A stretch of DNA of 42,926 nt from Granulosicoccus sp. (GTDB lineage: Bacteria > Pseudomonadota > Gammaproteobacteria > Granulosicoccales > Granulosicoccaceae): contig JABDKN010000286.1 of NCBI GenBank assembly GCA_013002205.1, forward strand, positions 1 to 42,926, in the 5' to 3' direction. The notes below the pieces were generated by a model. That model ran no database searches, had not been told where the DNA came from, and worked only from the letters and a program-made list of their open reading frames with translations. The translations under genes and the position numbers were made by a program. The first letter of the stretch is position 1; the number at the start of each line of letters is the position of its first letter. Below, one piece after another: positions 8,522 through 16,237 of the stretch.

Positions 8522-10318
8522 TCAGCGTAACCTTGGCAGGTAGTAGAGTTCGGGCAGGCGTGACAGGTAATCCAGCGTGATCAGTGCAATGTCATCCTGC
8601 CTTCCCGCGCGGGCAAACGCGTTGGCGTACTCTGCATCCAGGTGCCCGTGGGCGTAGAAGAGATTGATCAGTTCCCGACGCTCCTCGACGCTTGCCCGGC
8701 GTTGCACAGCCGTCAGGAACAGGTAGTCGACAAGCTGCGGTATGGTCAAGTCATCGATGTGCCGGTACAGCTCTGCCTCGATCTCGTAGGCAGCCAGTTC
8801 CCGCTGATGCAGTGCGCGTTCCTCATCGGACAATTCGCTGACTGCCTGATGATAGGCGGCCAACTCGCTCTGGTGACTGGCGATTTCACGGGCGGTTGCA
8901 TCCGCCTTCAGGGGCTCGACCGGGGTGGGTGAGGGCTGTGCAGGTTGCTGCACCCCCAGGGCTGTGCGCCAGCGCCGGGAATCCAGCATCAGAGATTCCC
9001 GCAGGGCTTTGTGGTAGTTGCCGAAGCTCAGAGAGTCCAGGGGTATCGAGGCGACCCTTCCCAGCTTGAATGACATGCTGGGCCAGCCCATCTCGGTCAT
9101 GTGCGTCCGTGACAAGCCCCCATTGCCGCTGATCATGCCCCTGAACAGATCGGGGTGTGCATCCCATTGCAGACGTTTGGCCATCGGCAGAAAGCCTTCT
9201 TCGAAGGAGCGAGCACGCTCGGTATCGAGCAGGTAGGTTTCCGAGAACAGGATGGCCAGAAAGATGTCTTCGAATGTCACGGGCTGGCTGTCACTGATGG
9301 ATCGGGTGATGGCAAGGCGATCCTCGACGCTGTGGCCTGCAAAGAAGTAGTCCACCAGCACGCTGGCAACCCGGGGAATCAGCAAGGGGTGACCGGCTAC
9401 GACGTCGTAGAAGTCCCGGCAATTGACCACGTACCGATCAAGCACCAGCACCGCTTCGGTATTCGGGTAATCGGTGTAGGCCAGCTTGTAGCCGTCTGAT
9501 TCGTCGGTGAGGTATAGATCCTGGCAAGCCTGGGAAGCCAGCGGTACATCGGCATCCCGGTCGAAGAGACCGAGATAGATTTCCATCATTTCGCGGGTGT
9601 TGTCTTCTGGTGAACGGAATCGACGCCAGTTCTGCACACTGTTCTGGTGCGTGGCCACCATGGCACGAATGCTCTGGCCACTCATAATGCCCAGGTCCAG
9701 GCGTCTGAAAATGTTCTGAACGTCCGTGATGTCGGCGCTGTCGATTTCTTCGGCCGGAGAGAACAGGATGGTGTTGGCCAGATGCCAGGCCATCCATTGC
9801 GAGAAACTGTCGCGGCTCAGGGGATAGTGGAACATTCTGGCCAGCGGCATCTGTTTAGGACGGTTGCCGTCGAAGTGAAACATCGGCTCGACCTCCAGAG
9901 CCTGTCCATCATCGTCCATGGTGGTCGATGTGCCACCGGCAATTTCCCGGTCGTATTGCTGGCGACTCTCTGCCTGCAGATCCAGTTGCAACTGCGTGCG
10001 AATGTCCGAGAGCCTGAGGGCATCCTGCCGCCGCCTGGACAGTGGCTCGGTGGCATCCAGGGCGTAGAATTCTGCTACCGGTAGACCGGTAAAGAGCGTC
10101 GCCATCAGTTTGTTGATAACCCGGTACTGGTCATCGAGCGGCAAACCTTCGAATGCCGCATCCGACAGTGGCGCTACGCGTCCGCTGGCAGGTTTGCCCG
10201 ATAGCGGACTGGCTCCACCGAGCTGGGGACTGCCCGGTTCACAGGCGGTGAGCATCCAGGACACTGTGGCCCAGATCATGATTCGAGAGAATGAAACTTG
10301 TTCGTATCCTGTTTTCAT
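8522..10318 (-). CDS. Unrecognised lipoprotein paired with DUF1501 protein
   Basis: A 598-residue protein that I cannot assign to a named family. The N-terminus is a lipoprotein signal with a lipobox (LTAC, about residues 23-26), so it is probably anchored in the outer membrane or periplasmic face. The body is mostly helical in character. It contains RVASVLVDYFFAGHSVEDRLAI near the middle, a charged helical stretch with repeated AAYHQAV and LAAYEIE segments around residues 470-520, and an aromatic C-terminus (LPELYYLPRLR). Its order in the operon, upstream of the DUF1501 gene, matches the position that DUF1800 proteins occupy elsewhere, so it may be a functional stand-in. That is inference. 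The start ATG at 10318 faces the apbE promoter region. Confidence 0.7.
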   Translation of the reverse strand: MKTGYEQVSFSRIMIWATVSWMLTACEPGSPQLGGASPLSGKPASGRVAPLSDAAFEGLPLDDQYRVINKLMATLFTGLPVAEFYALDATEPLSRRRQDALRLSDIRTQLQLDLQAESRQQYDREIAGGTSTTMDDDGQALEVEPMFHFDGNRPKQMPLARMFHYPLSRDSFSQWMAWHLANTILFSPAEEIDSADITDVQNIFRRLDLGIMSGQSIRAMVATHQNSVQNWRRFRSPEDNTREMMEIYLGLFDRDADVPLASQACQDLYLTDESDGYKLAYTDYPNTEAVLVLDRYVVNCRDFYDVVAGHPLLIPRVASVLVDYFFAGHSVEDRLAITRSISDSQPVTFEDIFLAILFSETYLLDTERARSFEEGFLPMAKRLQWDAHPDLFRGMISGNGGLSRTHMTEMGWPSMSFKLGRVASIPLDSLSFGNYHKALRESLMLDSRRWRTALGVQQPAQPSPTPVEPLKADATAREIASHQSELAAYHQAVSELSDEERALHQRELAAYEIEAELYRHIDDLTIPQLVDYLFLTAVQRRASVEERRELINLFYAHGHLDAEYANAFARAGRQDDIALITLDYLSRLPELYYLPRLR

Positions 10319-10380
10319 GACGTCGCGCCCTTGCCGTACCGCTGGTGGGAACAGGCTTATCGGAGCGTGGCCACGACGGA

Positions 10381-10411
10381 TTGACTACTATTAACCTTGC
10401 ATGTTTGTAAT
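10381..10411 (+). promoter_or_regulatory. Candidate sigma-70 promoter for the apbE gene group
   Basis: TTGACT (10381-10386) is followed after 17-18 bases by TTTGTAAT (10404-10411), which overlaps an acceptable -10 region. It lies in the only non-coding gap upstream of apbE, between two divergent genes. Judged by eye only. Confidence 0.3.
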
Positions 10412-10436
10412 TGTGAAGTGAGATGGTTCAGAACCC

Positions 10437-11324
10437 GTGAAAGACTTGAAATTTGTGCAGCGTGGCAGTCTGTGGGTCGGGGAATTTCGCGCCATGGCCA
10501 GCCCGTGTGAAGTTCACATCGAGCTGCGCTCACAACGACGTGCGAGGCAGTTGCTGCTGATGGCCCGGAAGGAGGCATTGCGAATAGAACGCGTGTTCAG
10601 TCGCTACCGTGATGACAACATCATTCATCGCATCAATTCTTCAAAAGGCAGGACGGTTACTGTTGATGAGGAGACAGCGCGCTTGCTCGATTTTGCCGAC
10701 CACTGCTTCAGGCTCTCTGATGGACTGTTCGATATCACCTCCGGCATCCTCCGGGAAGTCTGGCAATTCGATGGTTCGGATCGCATTCCCAGTCGTGCTG
10801 ACGTGGACGACAGGTTGCACCTGGTCGGCTGGCAGCGCGTGAGATGGGAAAGGCCACATGTCACGTTGCCAGCTGGAATGCAGATCGACCTGGGGGGTAT
10901 CGGCAAGGAATATGCCGTGGATCGTACTGTGACACTGCTTGCCGAGCAGTGTTCGGCCCCGTTTCTGGTGAACTTTGGTGGCGACCTGCATGCCTCTAAG
11001 GCACCGCAGTCCATCGGCAGCTGGACGGTAGGTATCGAGGCAAGTCGGGAGAAGGACAAGGCGATCAGACATATTCAGCTCAAGCGTGGTGCACTGACCA
11101 CCAGCGGCGATGCGCAGCGCTTCCTGCTGAAGGATGGGGTGCGATACGGACACGTGCTGGATCCGCGGACAGGCTGGCCGGCCAGTGGGGCACCGGCATC
11201 GGTGACAGTGGCGGGCAATACCTGTACCGAGGCGGGCATACTGTCGACACTGGCATTGCTTCACGGTGAGTCGGCAGAGGCATTCCTGGATGAGCAGGCT
11301 GTCACATACTGGATTCAGCGCTGA
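10437..11324 (+). CDS. apbE: ApbE family FAD:protein FMN transferase
   Basis: A 295-residue ApbE-family enzyme, which moves FMN from FAD onto a Ser/Thr of an exported target protein, using Mg2+. Family motifs are clear: MASPCEVHIE near the N-terminus, DLGGIGKEYAVD around residue 150, NFGGDLHA, TSGDAQRFL and HVLDPRTGWPAS near the C-terminus. Unlike many ApbE proteins it has no signal peptide or lipobox. Either flavinylation is cytoplasmic here, or the true start is misread; the GTG at 10437 has only a weak ribosome site, and an ATG lies at 10494. It heads a group with a DUF4266 lipoprotein and a DUF3570 barrel. No NqrC, RnfG or other FMN-binding-domain protein lies nearby, so the small lipoprotein is a candidate target. 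Confidence 0.9.
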   Translation: MKDLKFVQRGSLWVGEFRAMASPCEVHIELRSQRRARQLLLMARKEALRIERVFSRYRDDNIIHRINSSKGRTVTVDEETARLLDFADHCFRLSDGLFDITSGILREVWQFDGSDRIPSRADVDDRLHLVGWQRVRWERPHVTLPAGMQIDLGGIGKEYAVDRTVTLLAEQCSAPFLVNFGGDLHASKAPQSIGSWTVGIEASREKDKAIRHIQLKRGALTTSGDAQRFLLKDGVRYGHVLDPRTGWPASGAPASVTVAGNTCTEAGILSTLALLHGESAEAFLDEQAVTYWIQR

Positions 11325-11437
11325 TTCCCGCTTTGTGACGTCTGACGAATCGACACACTCAACAGTGAAAACATCCAGGCCGCTAACTGCAGGGAGAACG
11401 GGCGTCGTGGACTGCCCGATTACCGAGGTAGGCTGTC

Positions 11438-11725
11438 GTGTCAAATTTTACAGGCTGGATTGCGCACACGTCCTCAGCATCATACTCAAGGTTCGGTCGC
11501 ACGGTGGTCCTCATCATGGCCACCAGTCTGACAGCCTGCTCGACGGCCGGGGACATCCTGTCCTTCAGTGATGTGCGGCCATGGGAACGCGGCACGCTGG
11601 CGCGTGATGACATGCAGCTGGTCAACGATGCGCTGGAGCAAAGCGTGGATGACCACATCTATTTTTCCAAGGAAGCCTCTACCGGTGGCAGCAGTGTGCA
11701 AGGCGGGGGTTGCGGCTGTAACTGA
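11438..11725 (+). CDS. DUF4266 small lipoprotein with Cys/Gly tail
   Basis: A 95-residue protein with a long N-terminal region ending in a lipobox (LTAC, residues 31-34), giving a mature lipoprotein of about 62 residues. The mature part matches the DUF4266 pattern: RPWERGTLARDDM (47-59), HIYFSKEAS (73-81), and a tail rich in Gly and Cys ending GGGCGCN (89-95). Residues 79-85 (EASTGGS) resemble the ApbE acceptor pattern D-x-x-S/T-G-A-T/S, with Glu for Asp and Gly for Ala. The start is a GTG preceded by GAGG about 10 bases upstream. Its stop overlaps the next start (TGATG), so it is co-translated with the DUF3570 barrel. Function is unknown; surface metal or flavin binding is possible. Confidence 0.85.
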   Translation: MSNFTGWIAHTSSASYSRFGRTVVLIMATSLTACSTAGDILSFSDVRPWERGTLARDDMQLVNDALEQSVDDHIYFSKEASTGGSSVQGGGCGCN

Positions 11726-12960
11726 TGAGCAGCCTTCGCCAGGGACTGTCCGTTGCCGTTTGTACACTGCTGGCAAGTGGCGCGCCGCCAGCGGCCAGGG
11801 CTGCCGTTACACCCTGGGAAGTCGATACCTCCTATCTGTCCTACCAGGAGGCAAACGACAGGGTAACGGTGTCCAAGACGCTGGCCAACCTGACGCGCTC
11901 GAGCGACACGGGCGCCGTGACCGTTGGTCTGGTGCATGACACCATGTCTGGTGCATCCCCCACCGGGGCGATACGCAGCAGCGACTCGGTAGCAACCTAT
12001 ACCAGTGCTTCCGGCAGCAGTGGCTTCAGTGCGGGCAACGGTGGTGACTATTCGCTGAGTACCTTTGACGATACGCGTATCCAGGCTGGACTGGATATCG
12101 AGCGCGAACTGTCACGCCGTACGACGCTGAGTTATGGGGGGGCAGTCTCCAATGAATCAGATTACGAATCCATGGGCGTCAATGTCGGGCTGGCGCGGGA
12201 AACCGGCGATCGGCTGACGACATTCGAGTCGGGCCTGGCCTTCACCACGGATACGATTTATCGAAGCGCGTCAGGCGATACACCAGAACCCATGAGTAAC
12301 ATGCAGCAGCAGCGACCCTATAGCGAAGGTAAACGGAATACCGTTGATGCCCTGCTTGGAGTGAGTCGGGTACTCAATCGCCAGACCGTTGCACAGCTCA
12401 ATCTGTCGGTGGGTGTTTCGCGTGGTTATCACTCGGATCCCTACAAGATCATCAGTGCGGCCGACGATGATGATCGTATACTCGCCAATTTCCATGACAG
12501 TCGGCCGGATGCACGGTTGCGTACCAGTCTGTATGGCAAGCTGGTACACCAGTTGCAGAATAGTGAGCACTCGCTTCACCTCAGCTATCGTCTTTACCAG
12601 GATGACTGGGCGATCCAGTCGCACACGGCTGACCTGCGCTATCGTCACCAGCTTGGCAAACGTCACTATCTGGAACCGCATGTGCGCCTGTACCGACAGA
12701 GCAAGGCGGAGTTCTACCAGCGCAAATTGGCGGTGGACGAAGGCCTCAACCCGATCATGCCCGACGATGGTTTCGCCAGTGCGGACTACCGGCTGGATGC
12801 CATGACCAGCTCGACGCTGGGATTGAAATACGGCCTGAAGGTAACGCCGGATATCGACTTGCGTCTGCGTGCAGAGTTTCTGGACCAGAATTTCAGTACA
12901 GCCGAGTACTCACGCAATTCCGCCCTGATCCTGCAAAGCAGCGTAAAAGTGCGATTCTGA
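11725..12960 (+). CDS. DUF3570 outer-membrane beta-barrel protein
   Basis: A 411-residue exported protein. A Sec signal peptide (cleavage probably after AARA, about residue 26) is followed by many amphipathic alternating stretches and a C-terminal Phe (SSVKVRF), the hallmark of an outer-membrane barrel recognised by BamA. The sequence fits DUF3570, with an early DTMSGASPTGAI stretch as in other members. It is translationally coupled to the DUF4266 lipoprotein. The linked occurrence of ApbE, DUF4266 and DUF3570 is one I recall from other proteobacteria. Its role is unknown; a conduit or receptor for the small Cys-rich lipoprotein is the simplest guess. An inverted repeat GGCGAC/GTCGCC (13006-13023) lies 45 bases past the stop but has no T-run. 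Confidence 0.85.
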   Translation: MSSLRQGLSVAVCTLLASGAPPAARAAVTPWEVDTSYLSYQEANDRVTVSKTLANLTRSSDTGAVTVGLVHDTMSGASPTGAIRSSDSVATYTSASGSSGFSAGNGGDYSLSTFDDTRIQAGLDIERELSRRTTLSYGGAVSNESDYESMGVNVGLARETGDRLTTFESGLAFTTDTIYRSASGDTPEPMSNMQQQRPYSEGKRNTVDALLGVSRVLNRQTVAQLNLSVGVSRGYHSDPYKIISAADDDDRILANFHDSRPDARLRTSLYGKLVHQLQNSEHSLHLSYRLYQDDWAIQSHTADLRYRHQLGKRHYLEPHVRLYRQSKAEFYQRKLAVDEGLNPIMPDDGFASADYRLDAMTSSTLGLKYGLKVTPDIDLRLRAEFLDQNFSTAEYSRNSALILQSSVKVRF

Positions 12961-13037
12961 TCGACCCTGGGCCATATGAGCGCAGGAGCTGGATTGCCAT
13001 GGGCAGGCGACAAGCTGGTCGCCACGGGAAATGGCAT

Positions 13038-13046
13038 TGCTATACT
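13038..13046 (+). promoter_or_regulatory. Candidate extended -10 promoter for pdxJ
   Basis: TGCTATACT contains a near-consensus -10 hexamer (TATACT, 13041-13046) with a TGn extension, 37 bases before the pdxJ start. No good -35 box is seen, which extended -10 promoters tolerate. Judged by eye. Confidence 0.35.
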
Positions 13047-13083
13047 GCGATGATGCGCTCTTCAGAAGCCAATCGTTAACCTC

Positions 13084-13824
13084 ATGGTCACTCAACTGTC
13101 CGTCAACCTGAACGCCATTGCGCAATTACGCAATCGGCGGAACCTGCCCTGGCCGAGCGTGACTGGCATGGGGCGGATCGCCCTGCAGAATGGGGCGCAC
13201 GGCCTGACCGTCCATCCACGTCCTGACCAGCGACATACACGGTTCACCGATGTGGTCGAACTACGTGCACTGATCGATGCCGAGTTTCCAGACCGTGAGT
13301 TCAATGTCGAAGGCTACCCCAGTGAGGATTTTCTGCAACTGGTCGAGGCCAACCGCCCGGAGCAGGTCACCCTGGTGCCGGATGATCCAGCCCAGGCAAC
13401 CTCGGATCATGGCTGGGACTTTCGAGTGCACCACAACAGGCTGGCCCCCATCGTCGGTCGACTCAAGGCAGGCGGTATGCGTGTATCACTGTTTGCAGAC
13501 GCCGATGTGGACCAGGTGCAATGGGCGAAAGACACCGGCTGTGACCGCATCGAGTTGTACACCGGTCCCTACGGAGGTACCTATGACGATCAAGCGCATA
13601 TGCACGGGGAACTGGAGCGCCTGGGGTGCACCGCTGATGCGGCCAGGGAGATGGGCATGGGTGTCAACGCGGGCCATGATCTGACGGTGGCCAATCTGCC
13701 GCCACTGGTCAAGCGAATCCCGTTTCTGGCCGAGGTGTCGATTGGACACGGCTTGACGGCCGATGCGGTGGAATTTGGCATGGCGGAAACGATCAGGCGC
13801 TTTCTCAAGGCCTGCGGTCACTGA
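13084..13824 (+). CDS. pdxJ: Pyridoxine 5'-phosphate synthase PdxJ
   Basis: A 246-residue TIM-barrel enzyme. PdxJ condenses 1-deoxy-xylulose 5-phosphate with 3-amino-2-oxopropyl phosphate to pyridoxine 5'-phosphate, the last ring-forming step of vitamin B6 synthesis. Recognisable stretches are [15 protein letters not shown] (N-terminus), [36 protein letters not shown] (the usual VPEKR is changed to VPDDP, as in some gammaproteobacteria), [25 protein letters not shown] and [11 protein letters not shown]. The length matches the family (about 240). It stands alone rather than beside recO or acpS. The B6 product serves the two PLP aminotransferases in this window, but nothing shows that they are linked. 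Confidence 0.95.
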   Translation: MVTQLSVNLNAIAQLRNRRNLPWPSVTGMGRIALQNGAHGLTVHPRPDQRHTRFTDVVELRALIDAEFPDREFNVEGYPSEDFLQLVEANRPEQVTLVPDDPAQATSDHGWDFRVHHNRLAPIVGRLKAGGMRVSLFADADVDQVQWAKDTGCDRIELYTGPYGGTYDDQAHMHGELERLGCTADAAREMGMGVNAGHDLTVANLPPLVKRIPFLAEVSIGHGLTADAVEFGMAETIRRFLKACGH

Positions 13825-13840
13825 CGCTGGTCAACGGCCT

Positions 13841-13898
13841 AAAAGTCCGAAAAGTCCGAAAGGGCTGACACGGGCTGAACGGGCTGAACGGGCTGAAA
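13841..13898. repeat. Two short tandem repeats in the pdxJ-yceI gap
   Basis: AAAAGTCCG is repeated twice (13841-13849, 13850-13858). GGGCTGAAC then occurs twice, with GGGCTGAAA as a third copy (13872-13880, 13881-13889, 13890-13898); an imperfect copy starts at 13862. The period is 9 bases in both blocks. The function is unknown and the stretch has no convincing gene. Confidence 0.9.
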
Positions 13899-13995
13899 CG
13901 TCCGGCATAGACGCAGTGGGTCTGTCGTTATCTAATTGTTTTGATTAAGCTGTGTGATCCAGCGTCCAAATCGTTGATTTGCACGTATCGTCTTA

Positions 13996-14031
13996 TTAAT
14001 CAACTCCCGAAACTTAATCGACTCCCGAAAC
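13996..14031. repeat. 18-base tandem duplication just before the YceI start
   Basis: Two adjacent 18-base units (13996-14013 and 14014-14031), each TTAATC followed by A or G and ACTCCCGAAAC, differ at one base. They end 5 bases before the ATG at 14037, so they occupy the leader and the place where a ribosome site would be. They may be a paired regulator site or a slippage product. Confidence 0.9.
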
Positions 14032-14036
14032 TGGTC

Positions 14037-14618
14037 ATGCTGAAATCGCTTTCCGTTGCTCTCTTCCTTGCCGTGTGTTCGCCGCCGCTCATGGCATCTG
14101 CCGAACGTTTTACCCTGGATCCTGCACATACGACCGTCGCCTTTCTGGTGGAGCATCTGGGATTCGCCCGGACACTGGGCTACTTTTCAGATGTATCCGG
14201 CACGTTCACCTACGATGACCAGAGCAGGACAGTCTCTGATGTCAAAATCACGGTAAACACTGACAGTGTGCAATCTGATGACAAGTCGCGTGACAAGCAT
14301 TTGCGCAACAAGGATTTCCTGAATGTCGGCAATTACCCCGAGATGATCTTCACAGCTGATTCCGCAACACTCGATGAGGCTGGTTCGGGCGAGTTGGCAG
14401 GGAGCCTGCTGTTGCTGGGAGAGACCCGGCCGCTGACCTTGTCGGTGAAGCTCAACAAGGCTGGCAGATATCCGTTCGGCCACAAGAAATTCACGCTCGG
14501 GGTATCGGCTTCGGGCAGTCTGCTGCGCAGTGAATTTGGTATGGACTACGGGGTGGCCAACGGCCTGGTAGGTGATCACGTGCAACTGATCATCGAAATC
14601 GAAGGCAATCAGCAGTAG
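14037..14618 (+). CDS. YceI family periplasmic protein
   Basis: A 193-residue secreted protein. The signal peptide (MLKSLSVALFLAVCSPPLMASA) is followed by the YceI lipocalin-like barrel, which binds isoprenoid or other amphiphilic molecules in its cavity. Typical stretches are FTLDPAHTTVAFLVEHLGFARTLGYF at the start of the mature protein, DKHLRNKDFLNVGNYPEMIF in the middle, and SLLLLGETRPLTLSVKL and FGMDYGVANGLVGDHVQLIIEIEG at the end. The frame is open upstream to 13941, but only the ATG at 14037 gives a clean signal peptide. No Shine-Dalgarno is evident; an 18-base tandem duplication fills the leader. No cytochrome b561 partner lies next to it. Confidence 0.9.
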   Translation: MLKSLSVALFLAVCSPPLMASAERFTLDPAHTTVAFLVEHLGFARTLGYFSDVSGTFTYDDQSRTVSDVKITVNTDSVQSDDKSRDKHLRNKDFLNVGNYPEMIFTADSATLDEAGSGELAGSLLLLGETRPLTLSVKLNKAGRYPFGHKKFTLGVSASGSLLRSEFGMDYGVANGLVGDHVQLIIEIEGNQQ

Positions 14619-14626
14619 TAACCGGC

Positions 14627-16237
14627 CTATTCGAACAGCGTGGACAGTTGCCGGCGTAAGGTGGACATGGGCTGACTGGTGAGTGCACTGCCCGGGATCA
14701 TCCCATCATCCCAGTGTGTGTCCGGCAGGCGCTCCAGCAGACCCCGGTCCCTGGAGATGAAGTGCACGGGAACATCGCCACTGTTACCCCAGCCATTGAT
14801 GACGGGTGGCGGTTGATGGTCACCGACCAGGACAATCAGTGCATCGTCTGCGAAGCGCGCAGCGTATTCACCCAGAATACCCAGTGTGTAGTCGAAGGAC
14901 CTGGCGTACATGTCCTGGACCTTGTCACGGTATTTCCAGCTGATGCGTTCACCGAATCGGTGGGAGCCGTCGTATACGGATCCATCCTCGATGCTGTCCC
15001 AGTCCAGTCTTCGCGGCAGCGGTGTCCAGGGTGCATGTGTGGACAATAGGGCGATGGAAGCCATGATCGGCTTATCGACGGACTGCCGGATAACATTATC
15101 GAAGTGTGACAAGGTGTATTGATCCGGCATGGTGACGTAGCCGAAACGCTCCCCGGCATAATCCATCCCGGTGCTGGTGTATAGATCGTCGAAGCCATAC
15201 CAGACGCCTTCAGGCCAGGCCAGCTGAATGCCTGGCATGATGCCCAGGCTACGCCATCCAGCCTGGCGGAAGAGTCCGCTCAAGGACACGCGATCGCTGG
15301 TTACCAGTCGATCGAAACGAGCCTGGTTGCCCACTTCCAGACCGGATTGCAACGTGGCATGTGCCAGCCAGCTGCGGCCACCGCGTATCGGTGATGTAAG
15401 CCATCCGCTTTTCGCCGAAAGACCAGCATCGTGCAGTGTGCCTTCTACCGACCTCAGGCGTCGTTTTGCATCGTCGGCGAAGCGCTCGGCATCCAGGTAG
15501 CCACGTCCGTATGACTCCACGAAGATGAGAATTACATCGCGATCGGCCAATGCCTGGAATCCGGGGACGGTGTGGTCGAGCACATCATCGCTGCCAAGTG
15601 CGTCGATGAATTCCCGCTGGTCACTGATCGACTTGCGGAGACTGCTGATACGCTGTGCAAATTCCGGAATGACACGGGCCTCTACCAGGGTATCTTGACC
15701 TTGCTGATTCTGCGTCATCAGCACGATGACCCCGATAATCAGTGATGTACTGCCCAACCACAGTGCAAGCTTGCGGGCATTCCCCGTCACTTGTGCGATA
15801 GTACGCAGGCTGCGATAGAGCAGAACTGCAAAGGCTGCCAGTACCAGCAGTGTCAACACGACTACGATACCCGCTTCCACCGGCCCGATGGATGTGGAAG
15901 CCAGGTTCCATCCATCTGCCACCAGGTGCAGTTCCAGCAGTGGACTGAAGCGACGATTGAATGCAAGGTAGGACCCCAGATCAGCAAGGCGCAGCAGCAG
16001 GAGCAGGCCCAGGCTCAGCACCAGTAACGCGTACAACCAGCGAGCAGGTCGCGGCGGCGTGCTCAGCAGCAGCAGCAGAAGCACCGGCAGTTCCAGTGGA
16101 AAACGTGTCCAGGCCTCGAGATGCAGCTTTTCCGGATGCCCGGGAAACAGCAGAACCAGGTGCAACAGCAGAACTCCCAGTATCGCCACGATGATGGATC
16201 GTGAGCCTCCAGCAGGCAGGGGGCGGCTAGTGCGCAT
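14627..16237 (-). CDS. Membrane sulfatase/LTA-synthase-like (alkaline phosphatase superfamily) protein
   Basis: A 536-residue inner-membrane protein. About five N-terminal transmembrane helices (residues 15-175) precede a periplasmic alkaline-phosphatase-fold domain that starts RDVILIFVESYGRGYLD, where the Glu is a likely metal ligand. GGRSWLAHATLQSG contains the probable nucleophile region, ALLSTHAPWTPLP and VLVGDHQPPP match conserved metal-ligand stretches. The layout resembles lipoteichoic-acid synthase, OpgB and phosphoethanolamine transferases, so the likely job is moving a phospho-alcohol head group onto an envelope molecule or hydrolysing one. Its ATG shares bases with the start region of the divergent flippase-like gene (CATG, 16235-16238). 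The next-but-one gene is a CDP-alcohol phosphatidyltransferase, which supports a lipid head-group role. Confidence 0.8.
   Translation of the reverse strand: MRTSRPLPAGGSRSIIVAILGVLLLHLVLLFPGHPEKLHLEAWTRFPLELPVLLLLLLSTPPRPARWLYALLVLSLGLLLLLRLADLGSYLAFNRRFSPLLELHLVADGWNLASTSIGPVEAGIVVVLTLLVLAAFAVLLYRSLRTIAQVTGNARKLALWLGSTSLIIGVIVLMTQNQQGQDTLVEARVIPEFAQRISSLRKSISDQREFIDALGSDDVLDHTVPGFQALADRDVILIFVESYGRGYLDAERFADDAKRRLRSVEGTLHDAGLSAKSGWLTSPIRGGRSWLAHATLQSGLEVGNQARFDRLVTSDRVSLSGLFRQAGWRSLGIMPGIQLAWPEGVWYGFDDLYTSTGMDYAGERFGYVTMPDQYTLSHFDNVIRQSVDKPIMASIALLSTHAPWTPLPRRLDWDSIEDGSVYDGSHRFGERISWKYRDKVQDMYARSFDYTLGILGEYAARFADDALIVLVGDHQPPPVINGWGNSGDVPVHFISRDRGLLERLPDTHWDDGMIPGSALTSQPMSTLRRQLSTLFE

Noticed and set aside
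13006-13023. GGCGAC/GTCGCC stem after the DUF3570 gene, considered as a terminator
   Set aside because: The stem is six pairs with no T-run, and it overlaps the likely pdxJ promoter region.
13841-13898. Repeats considered as the start of a CRISPR array
   Set aside because: The units are 9 bases long and directly adjacent, with no spacers and no cas genes nearby.
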